A stretch of DNA of 64,000 nt from Opisthocomus hoazin (GCF_030867145.1 NC_134434.1:5890001-5954000), one strand, 5' to 3'. Shown: positions 48,201 through 57,136, counted from the first letter of the stretch. A program made the numbers and translations. Notes: generated from the sequence alone by a model not told the origin.

Positions 48201-51200
48201 GGAAGACTGCAGTCACATGTTAGAAACAGCAAAGCTTTGAGGGATGAGTTAAGATCTGACAAAGAAAGAAGCGGTTGCTGTATGCCCCTCCTCATTCTCT
48301 CTCCTCTCTGACTTCTCCAGGGGAATTTCCGACTTGTTCGCTACCTGCTCCAAGGGTGATATTCGAGTGTGGTACACCCCAGATGGCAGGGAGCGCCTGC
48401 GAATCGTCGTCCCCAACCTGACCTGCCATGCCGTAGATATTACGAAGGATGGCTTCAGCATCATTTCAGGTAATGCTCAGTCCAGGCCCATGGCTGAGTC
48501 CAGTCTTCAAGTGTTGCCAGATTTAACAAACATCAGTATGGTAGAATGCAGAGAGGATTAAACTGGGAATGGGTTTAAATTCCGTTCATTGCTTGACCCA
48601 AATGCGTCTTTGCTTCCAGCTGGTCCAATGAACTTTGCTCACAGCCCCTGGTATCCTGGTGCTGTCGTTACAGTGTAGGTGGAAGGCAAGGTTTGGAGAC
48701 CCGTGCTTTGGATGTAAATTCCAGCAATTCAGAATGTGGTGCAGAAGAGACCTAATTCTAAAATATTAACCTTGTTGTATGCAACAGCTTAATGTCTGGT
48801 GTATGTGGAGCACCTTTTGCATAAAGCCACTACCTATGGCTGTATGCAAATTGCTTACACCGGAGCTACTACAGTCCTAGAGCAGCGATGTAGTCCCGCC
48901 ATTGTTATCAAACCAATTTGTGCATAGCCGTGATCAAAAAGGAATTAAATTTTAGTAGTTTATTTGGGACTATGGCTCTGCGGGCTCATCTGCAGCACAG
49001 TGGTTTTCACTTGTTGTCCTGGTTTCAGCTGGGACAGTGTTAATTTTTGTCCTGGTATCCGGGGTAGTGCTGTGTGGTGGGTTTGGGATGAAGGTGATGT
49101 TGATAACATGCTGATGTTTTCAGTTGTTGCTAATCAGTCAAGGACTTTTCAGCTTCTCCTGTGGGCCTGCCAGCGAGCGGCTGGGGTGCGTGGGGAGCTG
49201 GGAGGGGGCACAGCCAGGACAGCTGACCCCAGCGGGGCAAAGGGACGTGCCATACCGTGTGACCTCATGCTCAGGGTATGAGCTGGGGGGGGCTGTGCCA
49301 TACCATGTGACGTCGTGCCCAGTATATGAGCTGGGGGGAGCTGACCAGATGGTGCTGTGGCTCGGGAACTGCCTGGGCATCGGTCAGTGGGTGCTGAGCA
49401 GTTGTACTGTGCATCTCTTGTTTTGTATATTCTTTTATCATTATGACTATTATTATTATTCTCTTCCATCCTGTTAAACTGTCTTTATCTCAACCCACCC
49501 AAAAAAGAGTTTTACCCTTTTTTTTTCCGGTTCTCTCCCCGTCCCGATGAGGGGGGCAGTGAGCAAGCAGCTGTCTGGTGCTTAGCTGCTGGCTGGGGTT
49601 AAACCACAACACATGTATACTGGTGATCTAACAGGGTGCGCCTGATAAAGGAACTTAATTAAAAACCGGGTTCATTTGGACAGGAAAGAGAGACAGTAGT
49701 ATGAGGAAAGTCTCTGTGCACCTGGGTAATCTGTTTTTTGTGTTCATCAGGTTGGGATGACAGCAAAATCCGCGCCTTCACACCAAAGACTGGACGAGGA
49801 ATGTATGTGATTGAGTATGCCCATGGCTTGGGAGTGACGGCAATTGCTGGTACAAGTGACAGTAAACGGATCATTAGTGGAGGCGGTGAAGGGCAGGTAA
49901 TTTTTGCTTAAAAGCCTGGAGCCGCTTTGTGCTCTCCTCACAGGACCTGCGAATTGTCTGTAACTGCTTAGTCAGAAAGTGAGCTATTCTTAGCTTTCAC
50001 CTGAGCAAAGGACTGAATTCGAAAATATTAGCTTTTGATATATGCAAACCTCTTGCTCTCAGAGGGCATGATGTAAAACAATGCCCTGATTTCTTCTGGC
50101 ATGGTAGTCTTGGAAATCCTTCTAAAGCAGAATATGCTCTTAATCTTTTTTGTTCATTTGTCTCTCCCCTATATTTGGCTTATCTGCATTACTCATATTT
50201 TGCAAGCCTCCTGCTAACTGTGCTCTAGCACATATTTTCTTGCTATCATTGCTTTGGATGTCATAGTCCTGTCCAAATGGACTGGTATGAATTCATTTAA
50301 TAGCACAAAGTTCACTTTATATCACTATGGTGCCTCTGGGGTAACTTCCTAACACCCATTTTCTGGGATGGTGCTGTCTGGTTTAGGTGGGAGTATTACT
50401 AAAAGGCTCTAATAACAACTCAGTTTCTAATACAATTATGGAAACATTTCCACACAAATAACAATAAAAATGGGAAAACATGTTGTAGGCATCATACCCG
50501 TGCACTTCAACAGTTTTTTTCCAGCAATACAAAATAAACTCCATGTACTTCGACTACTCCATGCACTTCATATAGATGTGGCCTTTTTCAGTCTGTAAAA
50601 GTGACACCCCTCTCCTAATGTTTAAATAATTTAGACACAGATTTTTTAATTTCTATTAAAAATAAATAATCAGACTTGGAAGGCTCATGTTCAGTTTCAT
50701 GCCTTGGTTTGGGCTTCCTCTCTGCAGTCTGGCAGGCACTCAGAACCGGACCTCTAAGTGCACGTGGATTCCTGACTCCGATTTAACTGCTCAGTGCTTG
50801 CTCTGTGTACCCTGATCTCAAGTGTTCGGTGTGCCATGCTGGAGGTGGCAGGGGAAGTCTTGAAGAGCGAGGAATTGATCTTAGGTCTTCCAAATCTCAG
50901 GCTGCTGTCCCAATCGTTGAACCTTCCTTCTGAATCATTCTGCACCTCAGCTCTCCTGTAGAGCAGTAAGGCAGTGCTGCCTTGTCTCACCGCATAAAGA
51001 CATCAGAGATGATGAGCCACTTCGAGCCTTTACGCATAAAAGAACAGTAAAGTACCTTGGCTGATTAGCGCTAGAGGATGCAGAAGACAGAGGACCTAGA
51101 TTCTGTGTCAACACACGCAGAATGGCACAGGCTCTGAATTGAAAAAGACAGCTGAGACAGAATTAAAGCTAAAGGTTGGTTGAGTAAAAATGAGGACTGC

Positions 51201-54200
51201 AGGGGAGCACTTGCAGTGTTCATTCAGAACACGAAAAAAAGGTGTTCTGAAATGCTAACGGTTCTGTCAAAATCAGTCATCTGAAAGCTGTGACTTTCAG
51301 GGTTGCTTAAGGGATCTGGATGCTCTCATCATTTAGCAAGTGGGAGCTGGACACCCAGATCCCAAAGGTAACTCAGCATCAGACTGGAAAATGTGGAAGG
51401 TCAGCGCTCTCTGCTTTTAATGTCAGTGTCTAAATTTCAAAATTTTTACTAGGATTTGACCTTAGCGGAATGTAGAAGTGAAAAGATAATAATGAGATTT
51501 GGCACTAGTGGGACAGTAAATGCAAGATGTGAAGGATCAGGTCCTCAAAGCAGAAAGGTTTTTGCTGTTACCACCACTGAGAAAAGAGGTGCTTACAGGC
51601 ACATATTTCATGTCAAGGTTTAAAGAGCTGTTTCCTGTTTACTTACTGGTGTTATATACAGCACAAATAGCAGGTAGCTTTTTTATATTCCATTGCAGAA
51701 GCCTTGCTCTTTGATCTTTAAAGCAGTGTTGGAAATATGTTGTGGACTAGATACTACTTTGTGATCGAGAGATGAGTAAACTGAAGCATGGGAGAGTGAG
51801 AACTTGGCAAAAACAAGGTCTGGGGTTAATGGTCAGGAATTCCTGAACCAAGTGGATTACACTCTCAAGAACTCAGTTCAGTTTTATGAGTCAGCTGTGT
51901 GAATAACCCACAGGAAAAGAGAGAGTCCGTTGAGATGAGTTGCTGTATGGGTTAGAAGAAAAAAGCAGAGTTCAGGAAAGCCATGGGTATCCGCCTGAGC
52001 TAAGTCTGGAGCAGATGGTACAAGAGCAGATGTTTGTTGCTGGTTTTCAGGTGAGAGTCTGGAAGATTGGTGAGAAGACTCAGAAACTGGTGGAAGTTCT
52101 GAAGGAGCACACGTCTGCTGTGTCCTGCATTCAGATTAAGAAGGACGACCGAGAGTGCGTCACAGCCAGCCTTGATGGAACGTGCGTCATCTGGGATATT
52201 GTGTAAGGGGACAGATAAGTATTGCAAGGCACTTAAAGTGCTGGTAAAAGTGTTGCAAGGCACCTAAAATGCTGGTAATGTCTCTGTTGGGTCACTGTGC
52301 CTTCTTTGGAACACCACACAGCGAAGAGGAGGGGTAAAGAGCATCAGGAAATAAAAATCACTAGAAAGAACAATCAAGTCAGGGCATGTAGAATGTTTGT
52401 GTGCTAGAAACTTTTCAGAAAATTTTAGACGAACATTTGTCTCAAGTTGTTTGCTTGTATTGGATCCTGCTTAGCCAAGGGGGTGGAGCAGGTGATGCCC
52501 TAAGTTTCCCACTAGCTCCATTTTCCAGCACTTTATGACTGTTGTGGAGCTATTGCAGATCTGCAGACTTTCTGCATTGTGGCAAGGATAAGGAAGTATT
52601 TGCCTAGTGAGTAGCACCTGGGACGCATTCTGGATTAAAATATTTAATTTCGTATGACAGCAGATCAAAAGTCTTACAAGGCAGCTGTGATGGGGAACAG
52701 AACTGATGAGCCTGATAGGCTTGACGAGACCTTGAACTCAGACCAATAGCTGAAAATATCCAAGCAGAAAGAGAGATCCGATGGAGAGCACAGGAAGACA
52801 TAGCTCAGGCAGTCAAAGCTCGTTTTTTGACCCGATTGCTCTATCCTGTTTTGGCGGTGTTTTGCAGGAATTTTAGAAGAAAACAGATGGTCCTAGCCAA
52901 CACGATGTTCAAATGTGTGTGTTACCATCCCGAGGAGTACCAGATAATCACCAGTGGAACAGACAGAAAGGTAAGCAAAGCTGCAGGAATTCTGTTTGCA
53001 GTAATTCCAAACCACAGTCTGGGGCTTGTTATGCGGTGAAGCTCCTGAATGAACCTCCACGGAAGGCTGTGTTACAGGGCAGCGCTGATATCTGTGTGCT
53101 GTTCATGCACAACTGAGCTCTCCTCTCTGGTCTGCTCTCTAGGTTGGATACTGGGAAGTATATGATGGCTCTTTAGTCAGAGAAGTGAGGGCATCTGAAT
53201 CAGGCCCCATCAATGGGATGGACATCACATCAGATGGGCCGTGCTTTGTCACAGGTGAGCGGGTGGATGAAACTAGAAAGGGGGAGGCAATGAACCAAGG
53301 ATCTCAGTAAAGAAAGAAAAAACTAAAAGGAGGGATCAACTAAAAGGAAAAATAAAATGTATCACTGAGGAAAAGTACTTGAAAAAAGGCTGTGTGGAGA
53401 AGACTTGGATATGTATTGGTGCCATGAAAAGCCGGAGCTGCAGACTCAATAGTCAGAGGGCTATGAAGCAGGGATTCTTTATTGCGGCGCCGGGCACACG
53501 GGGGATCTCTCCTCCAAACGTGCGCGCCAAACACCCTGTCATTTCAGGTTAAATACAATCACAGTATACATATTCATTATATTTCTGAAAAATGTTTAGC
53601 ATATTCATGAGTTTCCCAAGAACAAATTAGCATATGTTAATGTCTTTCACACACGTCTGGTAGTGTCCTCGGGTGGTCTTTGGGGGTCTCAGGATGAAGG
53701 CTCATACTCCTCATCACAGTGTCCGCTGGTTGACCTTTGTTTCTGCGCAGACTCAGTTCTAAGATCACGTATACCGTGTCCTTCCAGGTTGTTTTGCTCC
53801 GGTCTTGTTGCCCTCTTGGTGCCTCTTTATCTCTGTAGCTTGGTGCATCTGCCCTCTCAAGGCTGAGCTGTCTGGGGTAGAATTATTGAGGAGCCTCTCT
53901 ATCTTAGAGCTTTCCTGCCTTCTCAAAACAGCAAGTCGAGTTTGTCTAAGTAGTGTTATTGAGGAGCCTCTTTATCTTAAAGCTTTCTTGTCTTCTCAGA
54001 ACAGCAAGGATCTAGTTTAGTGTAATTACAGTCACTCTGGTAAGTGGAAATTTTACATTTACAGGTATCAGTATGGATCAGTCTAGCAAGATGTAATGTG
54101 AAGGTGAAGACAAGGTTCAGATGTCTCCAAGGGAAGAATACAGGGTTTCACCTTGCCCTGCTGCTCATTTAGCTCAGTAGTGTTCACCGTGCCCTTGAGT

Positions 54201-54876
54201 GATGTGTTCGAGTGCCCTACTCCAGCAGCCTGGCAGTCCCTCTTGGTCTGCAAGCAGGAATGACTCCAGGCTCCACCCAGCCTCAGGCTCACATGTTCTC
54301 CACCATCGTGACTGGGAGCCTAGCACTAGCATAGACACTGGCCATGGTACCGTGTATAACAACTATAGTTAAACCCCACAGATTCGATGTCAGCACGAGC
54401 TCTTTAGATGAACCTCTTAAACGAGGGTTGGTTAGCAGCCTGTCGAAGGCGCTCTGAACTATTGGTACCAGTTGCTGGCCAAAGCTCACTGTGACCTGCT
54501 CGTGCAGGTCCTGAGCACTCTGCTGGACACGGACTCTGTACTTCAGCTGAAAAGAAGTAGTTTGTGCCATTAAGCCCAGACAGTGTATCCCACCCTTCCT
54601 AAGTGAAGTGAATGCATAAATATTGCCCTGCCGCTGATCTGGGAACAGAAAGCAGCAGAACTCAGCGTAATCGTGTGTTCTCCCTTTGTGCCCGATGCAG
54701 GTGGTGACGACCATCTGGTGAAGCTGTGGGACTATAACGAGGGCACGGTGACTCACGTTGGAGTGGGCCACAGTGGCAACATCACCCGCCTCAAGATCTG
54801 TCCGGGGAAGAAGTACATCGTCAGCGTGAGCGCGGGTGGTGCCATCCTGGTCTGGAAATACCCAGCCCTGGACTGA
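33234..54876 (+). CDS. CFAP52: Cilia- and flagella-associated protein 52 (WDR16), complete, 14 coding exons
   Basis: The CDS joins 33234-33288, 33894-34093, 34830-34966, 36590-36718, 37702-37801, 38269-38385, 45255-45355, 46307-46477, 48321-48469, 49751-49896, 52051-52202, 52868-52970, 53143-53254 and 54701-54876. That is 1848 nt, 615 aa plus TGA; all junctions are AG/GT and in phase. Human CFAP52 has about 620 aa; the difference is a shorter N-terminus ([19 protein letters not shown]). The protein is two WD40 propellers throughout. Repeat-ending strands are visible as [61 protein letters not shown] and AILVWKYP. Known role: a microtubule inner protein in the lumen of axonemal doublets near the inner junction of motile cilia and sperm flagella. 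The start is the ATG at 33234 (AAGATGG) in the CpG promoter. No truncation or frameshift is seen. Confidence 0.98.
33289..34829 (+). other. CFAP52: CFAP52 introns 1 and 2
   Basis: Intron 1 (33289-33893) continues the CpG island and has a T-rich stretch at 33430-33460. Intron 2 (34094-34829) shows nothing recognisable. Confidence 0.65.
33894..34093 (+). CDS. CFAP52: CFAP52 coding exon 2
   Basis: Residues 19-85: [20 protein letters not shown], the [19 protein letters not shown] repeat, and [11 protein letters not shown]. Acceptor TTACAG, donor AGG|GTGGGT. Confidence 0.97.
34830..34966 (+). CDS. CFAP52: CFAP52 coding exon 3
   Basis: [20 protein letters not shown], then [20 protein letters not shown] and GQDDG. 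Acceptor CCGCAG, donor GCAG|GTAACC. Confidence 0.97.
35251..36277 (-). mobile_element. CR1 LINE, 1-kb copy with reverse-transcriptase C-terminal part
   Basis: The longest CR1 in the window. The tail at left is about four CACAGAAT repeats (35251-35282), followed by the 3' UTR and then the 3' part of ORF2. It is 5'-truncated near 36277. Confidence 0.95.
35652..36248 (-). pseudogene. CR1 ORF2 fragment (reverse transcriptase)
   Basis: A 198-codon stop-free piece of CR1 ORF2. It starts at the conserved [13 protein letters not shown] block, contains the catalytic FADDTK motif, and ends at [10 protein letters not shown]. The N-terminal endonuclease and most of the RT fingers are missing, so it cannot be an autonomous element. 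Confidence 0.9.
36590..36718 (+). CDS. CFAP52: CFAP52 coding exon 4
   Basis: (S)[17 protein letters not shown] through [10 protein letters not shown] plus two bases. Acceptor CTGCAG, donor GAAA|GTAAGG. Confidence 0.96.
36719..38268 (+). other. CFAP52: CFAP52 introns 4 and 5
   Basis: 36719-37701 and 37802-38268 are AT-rich introns. No additional feature recognised. Confidence 0.65.
37702..37801 (+). CDS. CFAP52: CFAP52 coding exon 5
   Basis: (N)[19 protein letters not shown] through RRVVTCVT. Acceptor TTACAG, donor ACG|GTAAGT. Confidence 0.96.
38269..38385 (+). CDS. CFAP52: CFAP52 coding exon 6
   Basis: Residues 208-246: [20 protein letters not shown] through PQKHKFSL. Acceptor CTATAG, donor TTG|GTGAGT. 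Confidence 0.96.
38386..45254 (+). other. CFAP52: CFAP52 intron 6 (6.9 kb)
   Basis: The largest CFAP52 intron. It contains the minus CR1 at 44751-44960 and a C run at 41268-41278. A possible old LTR-like piece near 39020-39300 was not accepted. No exon is missing: exons 6 and 7 join in phase and match the family continuously. Confidence 0.7.
44751..44960 (-). mobile_element. CR1 LINE 3' end
   Basis: Reverse CR1: CACAGAATCACAGAATGGTG at left, truncated after GAAGAAGTTCTTCCTCATA. Confidence 0.92.
45255..45355 (+). CDS. CFAP52: CFAP52 coding exon 7
   Basis: [20 protein letters not shown] through GPNYKVI plus two bases. Acceptor TCCTAG, donor TAAA|GTGAGT. Confidence 0.96.
45356..48320 (+). other. 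CFAP52: CFAP52 introns 7 and 8
   Basis: 45356-46306 and 46478-48320. No repeats or genes recognised. Confidence 0.65.
46307..46477 (+). CDS. CFAP52: CFAP52 coding exon 8
   Basis: (K)[34 protein letters not shown], and the end [12 protein letters not shown] plus two bases. Acceptor TGACAG, donor TTCC|GTGAGT. Confidence 0.96.
48321..48469 (+). CDS. CFAP52: CFAP52 coding exon 9
   Basis: (P)[19 protein letters not shown] through [20 protein letters not shown](S). Acceptor CTCCAG, donor TCAG|GTAATG. Confidence 0.96.
49015..49611 (+). mobile_element. Solo LTR of an avian endogenous retrovirus (ERVL-like)
   Basis: A 597-bp element starting TGTCCTGGTTTCAGCTGGGA and ending GGGGTTAAACCACAACA, with TG...CA termini and the AAACTGTCTTTATCTCAACC block typical of a common avian LTR family. 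Flanking pentamers CTTGT and CATGT differ at one position and could be a decayed 5-bp target duplication, as expected for ERVL. No internal viral genes are present. It contains an internal 47-bp duplication at about 49246-49341. Confidence 0.85.
49246..49341 (+). repeat. Internal tandem duplication inside the solo LTR
   Basis: Two adjacent diverged copies of about 47 bp, each containing GTGCCATACC, GTGTGAC or ATGTGAC, and TATGAGCTGGGGGG. Confidence 0.8.
49751..49896 (+). CDS. CFAP52: CFAP52 coding exon 10
   Basis: (G)[19 protein letters not shown], then [20 protein letters not shown] and GQ. Acceptor ATCAG, donor CAG|GTAATT. The solo LTR in intron 9 ends 139 bp upstream. Confidence 0.97.
49897..52050 (+). 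other. CFAP52: CFAP52 intron 10
   Basis: AT-rich intron of 2.2 kb. Nothing recognised. Confidence 0.65.
52051..52202 (+). CDS. CFAP52: CFAP52 coding exon 11
   Basis: [20 protein letters not shown] through [15 protein letters not shown] plus two bases. Acceptor TTTCAG, donor TTGT|GTAAGG. Confidence 0.97.
52203..52867 (+). other. CFAP52: CFAP52 intron 11
   Basis: Begins with a short duplication of TTGCAAGGCAC(C/T)TAAA(A/G)TGCTGGTAA at about 52222-52278. Otherwise nothing recognised. Confidence 0.6.
52868..52970 (+). CDS. CFAP52: CFAP52 coding exon 12
   Basis: (V)[19 protein letters not shown] through [15 protein letters not shown]. Acceptor TTGCAG, donor AAG|GTAAGC. Confidence 0.97.
53143..53254 (+). 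CDS. CFAP52: CFAP52 coding exon 13
   Basis: [20 protein letters not shown] through [15 protein letters not shown] plus one base. Acceptor CTCTAG, donor ACAG|GTGAGC. Confidence 0.97.
53395..54012 (-). mobile_element. Probable LTR of an endogenous retrovirus, minus orientation
   Basis: Read on the minus strand, an AATAAAGAATCCCTGCTTC block (around 53465-53485) looks like the R/U5 polyadenylation region of an avian ERVK/ERV1-type LTR. The distal part has two 70-bp-spaced copies of a TTATTGAGGAGCCTCT motif, as in LTR enhancer duplications. No viral coding sequence is present. Both ends are approximate. Confidence 0.45.
53882..54008. repeat. Direct repeat of about 53 bp, two copies
   Basis: Copies at about 53882-53935 and 53953-54008 share TTATTGAGGAGCCTCT, ATCTTA, AGCTTTC and ACAGCAAG blocks with few differences. 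Confidence 0.85.
54701..54876 (+). CDS. CFAP52: CFAP52 coding exon 14 with stop
   Basis: (G)[35 protein letters not shown] and the end [11 protein letters not shown], then TGA at 54874-54876. Acceptor GATGCAG. Confidence 0.97.
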
Positions 54877-55084
54877 CAGCTGGCACACGAGCTGCTAGGC
54901 TGATGCTTCCTCGGCCAGTCCTAACGATCCTTTTCTCTGAGCACTGAAGTTGTTTTAAAGCATTTGTACTGTCAGAGGAGATACTATTCTTACACTCTTT
55001 GGCTGTCACTCTCTTGCTTTCACACGATCTCTGTTTCTCTTCCCTACCCGCTTCTGTCCTTTCCTTTAATGAATAACTTGTTGT
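54877..55084 (+). other. CFAP52: CFAP52 3' flank / presumed 3' UTR
   Basis: Short AT-rich stretch between the CFAP52 stop and the tandem array. No canonical AATAAA is present, so the polyadenylation site is unresolved. Confidence 0.5.
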
Positions 55085-55630
55085 CTAAATTCAGTCTTCT
55101 GTGGTTGGCTGGCAGCAGGTGTGCGCTGCTGTGATTGGTGGAAGGCCTGTGTGTGCTGCTGTGATTGGCTGGCAGCAGGTGTGCTCTGCTGTGATTTGCA
55201 GGTGGCAACTGTGCACAGCTGTGATTGGTTTGAAGCATGTGTGCTCTGCTGTGATTGACGGGAGGCAGGTGTGTGCACCTCTGATTAGTTTGAAGCATGT
55301 GTGGGGCACCTGTGATTGGTTGGAGGCAGGTGTGCTCTGCTGTGGTTGGTTGGCAGCAGGTGTGCACTGCTGTGATTGGTGGGAGGTCTGTGTGCGCTGC
55401 TGTGATTGGCTGGCAGCAGGTGAGCGCAGCTATGATTGGCTGGAAGCAGGAGTGCTCTGCTGTGGTTTGCAGGTGGCAACTGTGCTCAGCTGTGATTGGT
55501 TTGAAGCGTGTGTCCTCTGCTGTGATTGGCTGGAGGCAGGTGTGTGCAGCTCTGATTGGTGGGAGGCAGGTGTGCCCTGCTGTGATTGGCGGAGGCCGTG
55601 GCCCCTGGGCTGCAATTGGTGGACAGCATG
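55085..55630 (+). repeat. 30-bp minisatellite of about 18 units carrying CCAAT boxes
   Basis: Head-to-tail units of 30 bp with consensus GTGATTGGCTGGCAGCAGGT followed by GTGCTCTGCT. ATTGG (CCAAT on the minus strand) is intact in about 12 of 18 units, mostly as TGATTGG(C/T)T, which fits the NF-Y preference. The GATTTGCAGGTGGCAACTG variant recurs after about 271 bp (55193 and 55464) with the same neighbouring variants, so nine units form a higher-order repeat. Confidence 0.93.
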
Positions 55631-55667
55631 GGGCACCTGGCAGGGGCGCGGGCGGCTCCAGCAGCAG

Positions 55668-55681
55668 CCGGCAGGTGGCGC
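55668..55681 (+). promoter_or_regulatory. CTCF-like binding motif
   Basis: CCGGCAGGTGGCGC fits the CTCF core CCNNNAGRKGGCRS. It lies in a CpG-rich stretch (about 55640-55990) between the tandem array and the USP43-like exons. Confidence 0.5.
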
Positions 55682-55759
55682 CCGCGCGCTCCCTCCCGCA
55701 GCCCCGCCCCGCCCCCCGCCGAGGGGCGTGGCCAGACTCTGACCTCGCCCCCTCCCCGC

Positions 55760-56055
55760 AGCGTCCCCCGGCGCGGCGCCGCCTCCCGCCGCTGCGCGCC
55801 CCCCCCCCCCCCGCGAGCGCCCCCCCGCGGCCGCTTGCTGCTGCTGCTCTGCCACGCGGCACGCGCCGGGCCCCGCCTCGCCAGGTACCGCCCCACCCCC
55901 GGGGTGCGGGGGGCCCACGCTTGTGTGTGTGACCCCCCCCAGGTTCGGCCCGCCGCTGGTGCTGCGGGAGGAGCGGGCCGCGTCCTGGGAGCAGCTGCAG
56001 CGGAGCATCCTGGGCCAGCTGCGGGCCCTGCTGCGGGGAGAGGTGCGGGAGCAGG
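55760..56055 (+). pseudogene. USP43: USP43-like fragment: two intact internal exons
   Basis: Two exons with proper splice sites: about 55761-55884 (ending GRLLLLLCHAARAGPRLA, donor CCAG|GTACCG) and 55941-56055 (RFGPPLVLREERAASWEQLQ then RSILGQLRALLRGEVREQ, acceptor CCCCCAG, donor CAG|GTGAGG). They match the part of ubiquitin hydrolase 43 that in human reads RFGPPFLIREDRAVSWAQLQ, inside the USP catalytic domain between the Cys and His boxes. USP43 is the ancestral neighbour of CFAP52, on the same strand. No other USP43 exon is seen between CFAP52 and ARHGAP44. The Cys-box exons upstream and the His-box exons downstream are absent. Either this is a decayed remnant or the assembly has lost or misjoined the rest. 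It is labelled pseudogene because the gene is incomplete here, not because these exons are broken. The left exon boundary is inferred. Confidence 0.65.
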
Positions 56056-57130
56056 TGAGGGGAACACACACACACACGGACACAGCGCTGCTGGCACCTC
56101 CCTCCGTGGGTGGTCGCGGTGTCACCGCGGGTGGTCGCAGAGTGAGTGGCCATCCCTGTGCCAGGGGGACCCCATGCCCACCTCCCCTGCAAGGACCTTG
56201 GGCCAGCAGTGTGGGGGTCCACAGCGGGGTACAGACGCACTGCAGGGACCCCAGGGACGTGCCACCCCAGCACCCCGGGGCACTCCCCCTGAGGCTGGGG
56301 GGCTGCTGAGCCCTGGGGCACTCAGGGCGCCCACCCTTGGGTGCTGCCTGGCCCTGGTGGAGGTCTGCGGGCTGGAGAAGCCCCTGGTGCCACACAACCC
56401 CATCACTGCCCATCCTCCACCACGGTGCTGCACAGCCCCAAAACACAGACGAGGACCTGCTGCCTATGGGTGGGTGCCCACCTCGGGACTGGGACCACCC
56501 TAAGCCTGACGCTGCCCCAGCCCAGGGGACCAGGACCATGCCAGCCCCTGCAGAGCACCAACCCATCATTTTATCACCTGACCGCCCGTCAAACCCCGCT
56601 GCCTACAGCAAAGCACCCTCTGAGAGCTCTGAAATCCACCAGTGGGCATCAATCCGGGCTGGGACCACCCCAAATCCGGACTGGGACCAGCCCAAAACCC
56701 AGGCTGGGACCATCCCAGGTCTGATGCTACCTCATCCCACCAGACTGGGACCCCAACAGCCCCCACAAAGCAAAACCCCCGTCGTCTCACCACCCCACCC
56801 CTCGTTAAACCCCACTTCCCACAGCAAAGCCGAAACCCATCAGTGGGCACCGACCCAGACTGGGACCCCCCACCTAAATCTGGGCTGGGGTGCTGGGACC
56901 CCCCCCTCCCCCAAATCCAGCCTAGAACCACCCCCCACGCCTGGCGCTGCCCCATCCCATGGGACCAGAACCCAAACATCCCACAGACCCCCGGCACCCC
57001 CCCCATTTTCCCCCCACCCCCCCATCTTCCCACCCAACACCCCTCGCCATCACCGCTGCCACGGCCGGCGCCGACGGGCACGAACCACAGGCCAGCGCTG
57101 GCGGGCAGGGCACGGCGAGCGGCACACGGG
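56056..57130. other. GC-rich spacer between the USP43-like exons and the ARHGAP44 3' end
   Basis: No exon recognised. It holds an imperfect tandem duplication at 56490-57010. Several long open frames here are by-products of GC-rich repetition. Confidence 0.6.
56490..57010. repeat. Imperfect tandem duplication (about 200-bp units)
   Basis: Three diverged copies starting near 56497, 56718 and 56935. They share the blocks GGGACCACCC, CTG(A/G)(C/T)GCTGCC, AAACCCCXCTXCCXACAGCAAAGC (X marks differences) and CAGTGGGCA. The third copy is partial. Confidence 0.6.
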
Positions 57131-57136
57131 TTTATT
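57131..57136 (-). terminator. ARHGAP44: ARHGAP44 polyadenylation signal candidate
   Basis: AATAAA on the minus strand, about 750 bp after the ARHGAP44 stop codon. It is the first canonical signal I see on that strand. Confidence 0.55.

Larger units (their letters stand above)
48470..49750 (+). other. CFAP52: CFAP52 intron 9
   Basis: Nearly half is the solo LTR at 49015-49611; the rest is ordinary intron. Confidence 0.7.
53255..54700 (+). other. CFAP52: CFAP52 intron 13
   Basis: Contains the probable minus-oriented LTR at 53395-54012. The remainder shows no feature. Confidence 0.65.

Noticed and set aside
55044-56321. 425-codon open frame on the minus strand (and plus-strand frames at 55101-55932)
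   Set aside because: The tandem unit is 30 bp, a multiple of three, so frames stay open by repetition. The translation is a 10-residue loop with no family match.
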